64,000 bases of DNA from positions 1-64,000 of the forward strand of contig NZ_JACEHE010000005.1 in assembly GCF_013778455.1 (NCBI RefSeq), given 5' to 3'. The DNA comes from Streptomyces himalayensis subsp. himalayensis. GTDB taxonomy: Bacteria > Actinomycetota > Actinomycetes > Streptomycetales > Streptomycetaceae. Made by a program: the position numbers and the translations under genes. Under the pieces are notes generated by a model. It did not search any database, was not told the DNA's origin, and saw nothing but the letters and a program-made list of their open reading frames with translations. Below, in pieces: positions 45,791 to 53,250 of the stretch (positions are counted from its first letter, which is position 1; each line of letters begins with the position of its first letter).

Positions 45791-47211
45791 GTGGCCGCCT
45801 CGTCGGCCACGGCGCCGCCGACGGTGAACGGCAGCCGTACGTAGCCCTCGAAAGCGCCGTCGACGCCGAAGCGGGGCCCGGAGGGTACGCGTACCCCCAC
45901 CCGCTCGCCCACCTCGGCGAGGCGTGACCCGGACAGGCCGCCCGCGCGCACCCACAGCGTGAGTCCGCCGGACGGGATCTCGAATTCCCAGCCGGGCAGT
46001 TCGCGGCGTACTGCGGCGACCAGGGCGTCACGGTTCTCCCGGGCCTGACCGCGCCGGAGGTCGACGGCCTCCTGCCAGCCGCCGGTGCTGAGCAGCCAGT
46101 TCACGGCCAGCTGCTCCAGTACGGGGGTGCCCAGGTCCGCGTAGGCGCGGGCCGCCACCAGACTGCGGATCACATCGGGTGCTGCGCGCACCCAGCCGAT
46201 GCGCAGGCCGGCCCAGAACGCCTTGCTGGCCGAGCCGACGGTGATCACCGTCGAGCCCGCAGGGTCGAACGCGCAGACGGGACGCGGCATCTCAAGCCCT
46301 GGATCGAGGTGGAGCTCGCTCATGGTCTCGTCGGCGACGAGCACGGTGCCCGCTGCGCGCGCGGCATCGACGAGCCGGCGCCGCTGATCCTCGCCGGCCA
46401 GGGCGCCCGTCGGATTGTGGAAGTCGGCGACGACGTAGGCGAGCCGAGGCGCGGCATCGCGGAACACCTGGCGCCAGCGGTCCATGTCCCAGCCGGCGAG
46501 CCCTTCCGCCATGGCGACCGGGACGAGGCGGGCGCCGGCCTCCCGCATCAGCTGGAGGATGTTGGCGTAGCTGGGCGACTCCACGGCGATACGTTCGCCG
46601 CGGCCCGCGAAGAGATGGCAGATAGCGTCGATCGCGCCCATCGCGCCAGTGGTGACCATGATCTGTTCGGGCATGGTCGGAATGCCGCGGGCGGTGTACC
46701 GGTCGGCGAGCATCTCACGCAGCGCGGGCAGCCCCGCCGGGTAGTCGCCGTGCGTGTGCGCGTACGGCGGCAGCTCCTCCAGCGCCCCCTGGACGGCCCG
46801 GGTGAGCCAGGGCTCAGGTGCGGGCAGCGCGGCGCAGCCGAGGTCGATCATGGAGCCGAGCGCCTCGGGGGGCAGGGGTTCGAGCCCGCGCGCGGGCAGC
46901 GGGTTCCCGGCCGGTACGGCGGTCCAGCTGCCCGCGCCCCTGCGGGACTCCAGGAACCCTTCGTTGCGCAGCTCCTCGTAGGCCGCGGCCACCGTGGTGC
47001 GGCTGACGGACAGCGCAAGGGCCAGCTCGCGCTCCGCGGGCAGGCGCGCGGCGACCGGAACGCGCCCTTCGAGGACCAGCACCCGGATGCCGTCGGCGAG
47101 TGCACGGTAGGCGGGCGGCCTGCGGGTGCCGGGGCCCGCGGGACGGGCCTGCTGGGAGGTGAGCAGCCGGGCGAGCTGCACCGACCCCACTGCGGAAGTC
47201 CAGTGCGCCAT
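45712..47211 (-). CDS. MocR/PdxR-type regulator (GntR helix-turn-helix plus aminotransferase fold)
   Basis: A 499-residue fusion of a GntR winged helix (RLPAERELALALSVSRTTVA, then AAYEELRNEGFLESRRGAG) with a fold-type I aminotransferase domain, where SASKAFWAGLRIGW carries the PLP-lysine and DFHNPTGA the conserved Asn. Such proteins sense PLP or an amino-compound and control the divergent gene. It is divergent from a YczE membrane protein, a common pairing. ATG at 47211 is used; the 3' end is repeated just downstream. Confidence 0.9.
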   Translation of the reverse strand: MAHWTSAVGSVQLARLLTSQQARPAGPGTRRPPAYRALADGIRVLVLEGRVPVAARLPAERELALALSVSRTTVAAAYEELRNEGFLESRRGAGSWTAVPAGNPLPARGLEPLPPEALGSMIDLGCAALPAPEPWLTRAVQGALEELPPYAHTHGDYPAGLPALREMLADRYTARGIPTMPEQIMVTTGAMGAIDAICHLFAGRGERIAVESPSYANILQLMREAGARLVPVAMAEGLAGWDMDRWRQVFRDAAPRLAYVVADFHNPTGALAGEDQRRRLVDAARAAGTVLVADETMSELHLDPGLEMPRPVCAFDPAGSTVITVGSASKAFWAGLRIGWVRAAPDVIRSLVAARAYADLGTPVLEQLAVNWLLSTGGWQEAVDLRRGQARENRDALVAAVRRELPGWEFEIPSGGLTLWVRAGGLSGSRLAEVGERVGVRVPSGPRFGVDGAFEGYVRLPFTVGGAVADEAATRLAAAARLVESGATTGTEAPRTFVA

Positions 47212-47246
47212 GATTCCAGTCCACCTTCCCCGAATTGGCCATGGAT

Positions 47247-47264
47247 GGCTTGCGTTTCCAAGCC
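47247..47264. promoter_or_regulatory. Dyad between mocR and yczE
   Basis: GGCTTG-N6-CAAGCC, a perfect 6-bp inverted repeat, with the palindrome GGACCGGTCC at 47277-47286 close by. Both lie in the divergent promoter region and are plausible MocR sites. Confidence 0.4.
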
Positions 47265-47368
47265 ACAGAGTGTCACGGACCGGTCCACTACTACCAGCAG
47301 GGGGGCATGTTTTGTCCACGACGTCAGCACGCGGGAGTTCTGAGAGGCCTAAGAGCCCTCAGGGCCCC

Positions 47369-47899
47369 ATGAGTTCCAGGAGCTCCGAGAGCTCCGAGAG
47401 CTCCGAGGGGCCCGTCCCCACCGATCCGGCTGCGGCAACGGATCTCACGCCGAAGCGGCGGCACCTCCTACGAAGGCTGCTCCAGCTCTACGTCGGTCTC
47501 ACGCTGTACGGCGTGAGCTCGGCGCTCCTCGTGGAGTCCGGTCTCGGCCTGGAGCCGTGGGGCGTGCTGCACCAGGGCCTGGCCGAGCTCACGGGTGGAG
47601 TCGCGACCGGCCTCTACATCGCGGCGAAGTTCGGCCCCGGCCCACGGGACGGCCTGATGACGGGCCTGCACCGGCGCACCGGCCGCTCGATCCGCCTGGT
47701 CCGCACCGCCATCGAGGTCGCGGTCGTGGCGACGGGCTTCGTCCTCGGCGGCACGGTGGGCGTGGGAACGGTCCTGTACGCGCTGTCGATCGGCCCTCTC
47801 GCCCAGGTGTTCCTGCGCGTCTTCGCCGTCCCCACGGCACCGGCGGGCAGCACAGTCGTTGCCGCTTCGCCACCGAACCGAGCGATACTCCATCAGTGA
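47369..47899 (+). CDS. YczE/YyaS/YitT-family membrane protein, internally shortened
   Basis: A 176-residue membrane protein. The N-terminal helix (LQLYVGLTLYGVSSALLVES), a GPGPRDGLMTGLHRRTG loop and the terminal helices up to LAQVFLRVFAV are typical of the family, but LEPWGVLHQGLAELTG joins directly to GVATGLYIAAKFGPGP. About 60 residues (two helices) that family members normally have between them are missing, with the frame kept. It may be non-functional. The ATG at 47369 follows AGGG; a TTG near 47312 is possible. The stop overlaps the next start by four bases. Confidence 0.75.
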   Translation: MSSRSSESSESSEGPVPTDPAAATDLTPKRRHLLRRLLQLYVGLTLYGVSSALLVESGLGLEPWGVLHQGLAELTGGVATGLYIAAKFGPGPRDGLMTGLHRRTGRSIRLVRTAIEVAVVATGFVLGGTVGVGTVLYALSIGPLAQVFLRVFAVPTAPAGSTVVAASPPNRAILHQ

Positions 47900-48663
47900 C
47901 CACAGCCACACGCCACCCCTATCTCGACCATCCGGGGCCCATAGCCTTCGCCCACCGCGGCGGAGCAGCCGGCGGTCTGGAGAACACCGTGGCCGCCTTC
48001 CGGCACGCGGCCGAACTGGGCTACCGCTACATGGAGACGGATGTGCACGCCACATCGGACGGCAGGCTCGTGGCCTTCCACGACGCGACGCTGGACCGGG
48101 TGACGGACGCGGGCGGCCGCATCGCCGACCTCCCGTGGAGCGAGGTACAGCACGCGCGCGTGGCGGGCACCGAACCCGTCCCCCTCTTCGAGGAACTGCT
48201 CGAGATCTTCCCCGACGTGCGCTGGAACGTCGACATGAAGGCGGACCCCGCGCTGCTCCCGCTGATGGATCTGATCGAGCGCACGCGCGCGTGGGACCGC
48301 ATCTGCGTCGGCTCGTTCTCGGAGGCGCGGGTGGCGCGGGCGCAGCGCATCGCGGGCCCGCGTCTTGCGACGTCGTACGGCACACGGGGTGTGCTGGGGC
48401 TGCGCCTGCGGTCGATCGGCGTCCCGGCCGCGGTGCGCCGCTCCGCAGTGTGCGCTCAGGTCCCTGAGAGCCAGTCCGGTGTGCGCGTCGTCGACCACCG
48501 CTTCGTACGCGAGGCCCACGCGCGCGGGCTGCAGGTCCATGTCTGGACCATCAACGAGGCGAAGCGGATGCACGCGCTCCTGGACCTGGGTGTGGATGGC
48601 ATCATGACCGATCACATCGAGACGCTGCGCGACGTGATGAAAGACCGCGGGATCTGGGTCTGA
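47896..48663 (+). CDS. Glycerophosphodiester phosphodiesterase
   Basis: A 255-residue GDPD-fold enzyme that hydrolyses glycerophosphodiesters to glycerol 3-phosphate and an alcohol, using a metal in a TIM barrel. The signature FAHRGGAAGGLENTVAAF and ETDVHATSDGRLVAFHD carry the catalytic histidines and metal-binding Glu/Asp, and VHVWTINEAKRM and DGIMTDHIE complete it. There is no signal peptide. The GTG overlaps the YczE stop by four bases. Confidence 0.92.
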   Translation: MTTATRHPYLDHPGPIAFAHRGGAAGGLENTVAAFRHAAELGYRYMETDVHATSDGRLVAFHDATLDRVTDAGGRIADLPWSEVQHARVAGTEPVPLFEELLEIFPDVRWNVDMKADPALLPLMDLIERTRAWDRICVGSFSEARVARAQRIAGPRLATSYGTRGVLGLRLRSIGVPAAVRRSAVCAQVPESQSGVRVVDHRFVREAHARGLQVHVWTINEAKRMHALLDLGVDGIMTDHIETLRDVMKDRGIWV

Positions 48664-48738
48664 GCGGCCCGGGTCTGACGGTTCCCCGCGCGCCCGGCGT
48701 CCGCGTACGGGGAGACCGAGGGCGAAGCGAGGGCACGG

Positions 48739-50103
48739 GTGGGGACACGACCGGGAGCCGACGCCGTGCAGACGGCGGGGAACGGCGACGACGAGAGAGC
48801 CGCACGGCGGCGCGAACAGCGCGGCTGGTACGTCTACGACTGGGCGTGCTCGGTCTACTCGACGAGCGTCCTCACCGTGTTCCTCGGCCCCTATCTCACC
48901 GAGGTCGCCAAGTCGGCCGCGGACGCGGACGGCTTCGTGCATCCGCTGGGCATCCCGGTCCGCGCCGGATCCTTCTTCGCGTACTCCGTGTCCGCGTCCG
49001 TGATCCTGTCGATCCTTCTGATGCCGCTGGCGGGCGCCGCCGCCGACCGTACGGGCCGTAAGAAGCCACTGCTCGCGATCGCCGCCTACGTGGGCGCGGC
49101 AGCGACGGCGGGCATGTTCTTCCTGGCCGGCGACCGCTATCTGCTCGGTGGGGCGCTGCTGATCGTCGCCAACGCCTCGCTGGCGGTCTCGATGGTGCTC
49201 TACAACTCGTACCTGCCGCAGATCGCCACGCCCGAGGAGCGCGACGCCGTGTCCTCACGGGGCTGGGCCTTCGGTTACGCCTCCGGCGCACTCGTCCTGG
49301 TGGCCAATCTGGTGCTCTTCTCGGCCCATGACAGCTTCGGGGTGTCCGAGGGGACGGCGGTACGCATCTGTCTGGCCTCGGCGGGCGTGTGGTGGGGCGC
49401 CTTCACGCTGATCCCGTTGCGGCGGCTGCGCGACCGCCGGGCGCCGGCCACCCAGGCGTCCACCCATGGCTGGCGGCAGTTGGCCGCGACCGTACGCCAT
49501 ATGCGCCGGCATCCCCGCACGCTCGCCTTTCTTCTGGCGTATCTCGTCTACAACGACGGAATCCAGACCGTGATCTCGCAGGCGTCGGTCTACGGCTCCC
49601 AGGAGCTGCGGCTCGGCCAGTCGACGCTGATCGTCGCGGTGCTGCTGGTGCAGGTGCTGGCCGTGGCGGGCGCGCTCGGCATGGGCCGGCTGGCCCAGCG
49701 GTACGGCACCAAGCGGACGATCCTCGGCTCGCTGGTCGCCTGGACCGTCACCATCGGCGCCGGTTACTTCCTGCCCGCGCGCACGCCCGCCTGGTTCTTC
49801 GTGCTCGCGGCGGGCATCGGCCTGGTCCTCGGCGGCAGCCAGGCGCTGTCACGGTCGCTTTTCTCACATCTCGTGCCGCGCGGAAAGGAGGCCGAGTACT
49901 TCTCCGCGTACGAGATGAGCGACCGCGGGATGTCCTGGCTCGGCCCCCTGCTGTTCGGACTCACGTACCAGCTGACCGGCAGTTATCGGGACGCGATCAT
50001 CTCGCTGGTGCTCTTCTTCGTGCTCGGTTTCGTGCTGCTCGCGCGGGTTCCCGTGCGGCAGGCGATCCAGGATGTCGGCAACCCCGTTCCCGAGCGGATT
50101 TAA
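48739..50103 (+). CDS. MFS transporter, Atg22/UMF1-type
   Basis: A 454-residue permease with about 12 membrane helices. The start WYVYDWACSVYSTSVLTVFLG, GAAADRTGRKKPLLAIA loop and YNSYLPQIATPEERDAVSSR are characteristic of the Atg22-like group, some members of which export amino acids. The GTG at 48739 follows GAGGG. The substrate is unknown. Confidence 0.88.
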   Translation: MGTRPGADAVQTAGNGDDERAARRREQRGWYVYDWACSVYSTSVLTVFLGPYLTEVAKSAADADGFVHPLGIPVRAGSFFAYSVSASVILSILLMPLAGAAADRTGRKKPLLAIAAYVGAAATAGMFFLAGDRYLLGGALLIVANASLAVSMVLYNSYLPQIATPEERDAVSSRGWAFGYASGALVLVANLVLFSAHDSFGVSEGTAVRICLASAGVWWGAFTLIPLRRLRDRRAPATQASTHGWRQLAATVRHMRRHPRTLAFLLAYLVYNDGIQTVISQASVYGSQELRLGQSTLIVAVLLVQVLAVAGALGMGRLAQRYGTKRTILGSLVAWTVTIGAGYFLPARTPAWFFVLAAGIGLVLGGSQALSRSLFSHLVPRGKEAEYFSAYEMSDRGMSWLGPLLFGLTYQLTGSYRDAIISLVLFFVLGFVLLARVPVRQAIQDVGNPVPERI

Positions 50104-50189
50104 CACCGGGCGGCAAAGGGCGGTAGTGTACGCGTTTGGCCTGCCAGGCGGACCGTTACTGCGTGACAAAGCTTGATGAGCGCTGGGTG

Positions 50190-50207
50190 ACATCTGCTGC
50201 CAGATGT
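50190..50207. promoter_or_regulatory. Inverted repeat upstream of rbpA
   Basis: ACATCTG-CTGC-CAGATGT with perfect 7-bp arms, flanked by GTGACA words. It lies 65 bp upstream of the sigma-R promoter and may be a hairpin or an operator. Confidence 0.4.
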
Positions 50208-50270
50208 GACAAACCGGGCGTCGGTGGGTACAAAAAGGGGCGGCTACGACGGCGACGCATGACCCAGATC

Positions 50271-50297
50271 GGGAATCTTTACCGCCGACCGGACGTT
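50271..50297 (+). promoter_or_regulatory. Sigma-R-type promoter of rbpA
   Basis: GGGAAT (50271-50276) and GTT (50295-50297) are separated by 18 bp, an exact match to the sigma-R consensus. rbpA of S. coelicolor is a known sigma-R target, so thiol stress should induce this gene. Confidence 0.85.
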
Positions 50298-50358
50298 GAC
50301 CGGATGACGACGACAGCGACACCTGTCCTGTGGGCGACAAGCCCGGGAGGCACGATTC

Positions 50359-50733
50359 ATGAGTGAGCGAGCTCTTCGCGGCACGCGCCTCGTGGTGACC
50401 AGCTACGAGACGGACCGCGGCATCGACCTGGCCCCGCGCCAGGCCGTGGAGTACGCATGCGAGAAGGGGCACCGCTTTGAGATGCCCTTCTCGGTCGAGG
50501 CGGAGATCCCGCCGGAGTGGGAGTGCAAGGTCTGCGGGACCACGGCACTCCTGGTGGACGGCGACGGCCCTGAGGAGAAGAAGGCGAAGCCTGCGCGTAC
50601 GCACTGGGACATGCTGATGGAGCGGCGCACTCGCGAGGAGCTGGAAGAGGTTCTCGAGGAGCGGCTGGCCGTTCTCCGCTCCGGCGCCATGAACATCGCC
50701 GTGCACCCGCGGGACAGCCGCAAGTCCGCCTGA
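50359..50733 (+). CDS. rbpA: RNA polymerase-binding protein RbpA
   Basis: A 124-residue actinobacterial transcription factor that binds the primary sigma factor and RNA polymerase and stabilises open complexes. Cys34, His38, Cys56 and Cys59 (EYACEKGH and WECKVCG) form the zinc-binding site; the C-terminal sigma-interacting helix is LMERRTREELEEVLEERLAV. The ATG follows GGGAGG. Its own sigma-R promoter is just upstream and a strong terminator follows. Confidence 0.97.
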   Translation: MSERALRGTRLVVTSYETDRGIDLAPRQAVEYACEKGHRFEMPFSVEAEIPPEWECKVCGTTALLVDGDGPEEKKAKPARTHWDMLMERRTREELEEVLEERLAVLRSGAMNIAVHPRDSRKSA

Positions 50734-50765
50734 CCCGAAGGGCCAGGCGACCGCCGAAGGCACAC

Positions 50766-50803
50766 AGCCGCGGCGGCTACACCTCGGTGTGGCCGCCGCG
50801 GCT
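50766..50803 (+). terminator. rbpA terminator
   Basis: A perfect 12-bp stem, AGCCGCGGCGGC with GCCGCCGCGGCT, 32 bp after the rbpA stop. Confidence 0.85.
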
Positions 50804-51156
50804 TCTGTCTGCCCGGCCTCGGTCACGGTGTCAGCCGAGCGGACCTGCGTCCTTACCGGCTGCGGTAAGGGCGCCGGCGGCGGTGGCGGGCCGACGCCCG
50901 GACCGCGCTGCGATCAGCCCGGCAGCCGCGGCGGGTGCGCCGCCACGACAAGGGCACCACCCCGGCACCGGGTGGCGCGGGCAAGGGACCCACACCATCG
51001 GGGTGCCGCTGTGCCCACCCATGCCGCCCCTGCGGCACGACTGCCCACAGCCGCAGCGGCGACCGCCAGCGGTGCACGCGACGCCGTCCGTGCCTCGCTG
51101 CCTTCAGGGCGTCATCGGTGGCCGTGGGCCGGCGTTCGGGCCGCGCCGCGGACCAG
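50804..51156. other. Non-coding gap between rbpA and fxsA
   Basis: No gene is supported. The region is rich in short hairpins and repeats of CCGGC- and GCCGCAGC-like words. The last 50 bases duplicate the 3' end of fxsA. Confidence 0.6.
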
Positions 51157-51196
51157 TCAGGGCGTCAAGGGCGGCCTGGGGCCGGCGTCCGGGTGA
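51104..51196. repeat. Duplication of the fxsA 3' end
   Basis: A 40-bp unit starting TCAGGGCGTCA occurs at 51104-51143 and 51157-51196 (53-bp offset, about 32/37 identical). The TCA at 51157-51159 is the fxsA stop codon. Confidence 0.85.
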
Positions 51197-51744
51197 GACG
51201 TGGGCGGTGCGTCGTCGCGGATGACCTCGCCCTGGACGACCTTGCCGTCCGGCCGGCGCATACGGGCCTGCTGGAACGCGTCTCCCAGGCTGCCGGGCGA
51301 GGCAGCCCGCAGCCGCCGCTCGAAGGTCCGCTCCGCGTACCGGCTCAGCGCCTTCTGGACCGGCGGCACCAGGCAGAGCAGGCCCAGGGCGTCGGAGATC
51401 AGGCCGGGCATGATCAGCAGCAGCCCGCCGAGCATCGTCAGCGCATTGCCGCTGCCGCGCCGGTCACCCGCAGGGACGGCACCCGTCTGCTGTTGCTGCT
51501 GCAGCGCCTCGCTCAGCCGCCGGAAGGCCCGGCGTCCGGCGCGCTTGATGAGCAAGGATCCCAGCACGATCCCGGCGATCAGCAACAGGAAGACGGTGAA
51601 CCCGCTTGCCGCGTCCGCCACGACGGTCAGCAGCCAGATCTCCAGCACCAGCCACGCGGCGATGCCGAGCGGCAGATAGGAACGCGGCCGGGAGGAGCGG
51701 CGGGGCTGAGCGGGGTTCGTGGGAGGCGGTGCGCCAGTCGTCAT
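51157..51744 (-). CDS. fxsA: FxsA-family membrane protein
   Basis: A 195-residue membrane protein with about three to four helices; in the core, TVFLLLIAGIVLGSLLIKR and LGGLLLIMPGLISDALGLLC match FxsA. In E. coli FxsA relieves phage F exclusion, but its cellular role is unclear. GGGGGG precedes the ATG. A polar tail ends the protein. Confidence 0.88.
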   Translation of the reverse strand: MTTGAPPPTNPAQPRRSSRPRSYLPLGIAAWLVLEIWLLTVVADAASGFTVFLLLIAGIVLGSLLIKRAGRRAFRRLSEALQQQQQTGAVPAGDRRGSGNALTMLGGLLLIMPGLISDALGLLCLVPPVQKALSRYAERTFERRLRAASPGSLGDAFQQARMRRPDGKVVQGEVIRDDAPPTSHPDAGPRPPLTP

Positions 51745-51866
51745 GCCCCCCAGTGTGCCGGTGCCGGGCTCAGACCCGCGTAAGAGGCCGGTCGACGGGA
51801 GCGACCGGCCGACCGGACGAGGCGGCGAGGGGGCGAGGCCCCGCCAGGACACGGTGGTGCAGAGGC

Positions 51867-52658
51867 TCAGGCGTGTTTACGGCTCAGCAGGCGGCCGACC
51901 CGCTCCCCCACACCCCACGCCGTGACCCGCCACAGCGCCTCGACGACGATGTCCCGGCTCATCTTGGAGTCCCCGTGCTCACGCTCGACGAAGGTGATGG
52001 GCACCTCGACGACGTGGTAACCGGCCTTGACCGCACGGCGTGCCAGGTCGACCTGGAAGCAGTACCCCTGCGAGGCGACCTCGCGAAGGCCGAGGCCCTC
52101 GAGGGTCTCGCGGCGGAAGGCGCGGTAGCCGCCGGTGACGTCCCGGATGGGGATGTCGAGCAGCACCCGCGAGTACGTACTGCCGCCACGGGAGAGGAAC
52201 TCACGGGAGCGAGGCCAGTTCACGACGCGGCCGCCGGGCACCCAGCGGGAACCGAGCACCAGGTCTGCGCCCTTGAGGGCGGTGAGCAGCCGGGGCAGCT
52301 CCTCGGGCTGGTGGGAGCCGTCGGCGTCCATCTCGATCAGTACGCCATAGCCGTGCTCGAGACCCCAGCGGAAGCCGGCGAGGTAGGCCGCGCCGAGACC
52401 TTCCTTGCCCTTGCGGTGCAGCACCTGGACGTGGTCGTCACCGGCGGCGATCTCGTCGGCGAGCTCACCGGTTCCGTCGGGGCTGCTGTCGTCGGCGACG
52501 AGGACGTGCGCCTCGGGCACGGCGGCTCGCACCCGATCGACGATCGACTTGATGTTCTCCGCCTCGTTGTACGTCGGGATGATCACCAAGGCCGTGCCGA
52601 GGGGACCGAACTGCCGGCCCTGCGCCGCCACGCGTGCGCTCTCATCACCGTCGTTCAC
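51867..52658 (-). CDS. ppm1: Polyprenol-phosphate mannose synthase
   Basis: A 263-residue GT2 enzyme that transfers mannose from GDP-mannose to polyprenyl phosphate, providing the donor for O-mannosylation of secreted proteins. VIIPTYNEAENI, LVADDSSPDGTG, EMDADGSHQPEEL (DxD) and VLGSRWVPGG are characteristic. There is no N-terminal acyltransferase domain, as in S. coelicolor, where it is encoded elsewhere. The GTG at 52658 follows GAAGGGG. Confidence 0.93.
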   Translation of the reverse strand: MNDGDESARVAAQGRQFGPLGTALVIIPTYNEAENIKSIVDRVRAAVPEAHVLVADDSSPDGTGELADEIAAGDDHVQVLHRKGKEGLGAAYLAGFRWGLEHGYGVLIEMDADGSHQPEELPRLLTALKGADLVLGSRWVPGGRVVNWPRSREFLSRGGSTYSRVLLDIPIRDVTGGYRAFRRETLEGLGLREVASQGYCFQVDLARRAVKAGYHVVEVPITFVEREHGDSKMSRDIVVEALWRVTAWGVGERVGRLLSRKHA

Positions 52659-53250
52659 TGCTGCCCCTTCACGTCTGTACGCAGAGCACCACCATAGTGG
52701 CCACTGCCTGCGCCGTCGTGGTCAGCGGGCCGTTGTGGGGGTGTCGATACGACAAGAACCAGGGAAGAGAACAAGAACCAGGAAAGAGAACGGCGAAGCC
52801 CCGGTAGGGCCCCGCTGCGGATCGGGGCCCGGCGCCCTTCGGGCCGACCTGGGACCCGCTGGCTGCGGATCTACCGAAAGCCGTTGTCTACTGAGCATCC
52901 GGGCCCCACCCGGGTCGCACCTTCCCCCAGGCTCTGGAGGAGCAGGGAGGGACCCCCATCCGGCAGGAACGTTCCCTCGCCCCCGAGGCGCGGGCGCTGG
53001 GACTGGCTCCCAGTGGTGGTGCGCCGGTGCGGCACACCACCCCATGCCCCAGCCGCGTTCGACGACTGCGTGGAGGTTCCCCGTCGGACGTCCAGTGGTG
53101 GACCCGGCCGAACCTACCGGCCGACCGCAGCTCTCTGTCAACAGCCGTGCGAGCTGCCTCGATTCCCCGAATCGGCAGGTCAGTGCCGAGGAAACCCAGG
53201 TGGCACAACGGCACGGCGCTCCAAGATCGACCGCGCGCCTTCCCCGTACA
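52659..53250. other. Non-coding gap between ppm1 and an amidohydrolase
   Basis: No gene is supported in these 592 bp. It contains an ACAAGAACCAGG direct repeat (52752 and 52771), a perfect 8-bp hairpin GGGCCCCG/CGGGGCCC (52807-52830), and a palindromic CTTCCCCCAGG...GGGACCCCCAT stretch (52922-52961). Confidence 0.6.
52807..52830. terminator. Hairpin in the ppm1-amidohydrolase gap
   Basis: GGGCCCCG and CGGGGCCC pair perfectly around an 8-base loop. Its role is unclear because it lies about 420 bp from the nearest gene end. Confidence 0.4.

Noticed and set aside
50136..50366. A 76-codon frame upstream of rbpA
   Set aside because: It spans the sigma-R promoter and dyad of rbpA and overlaps the rbpA start; it has no ribosome binding site.
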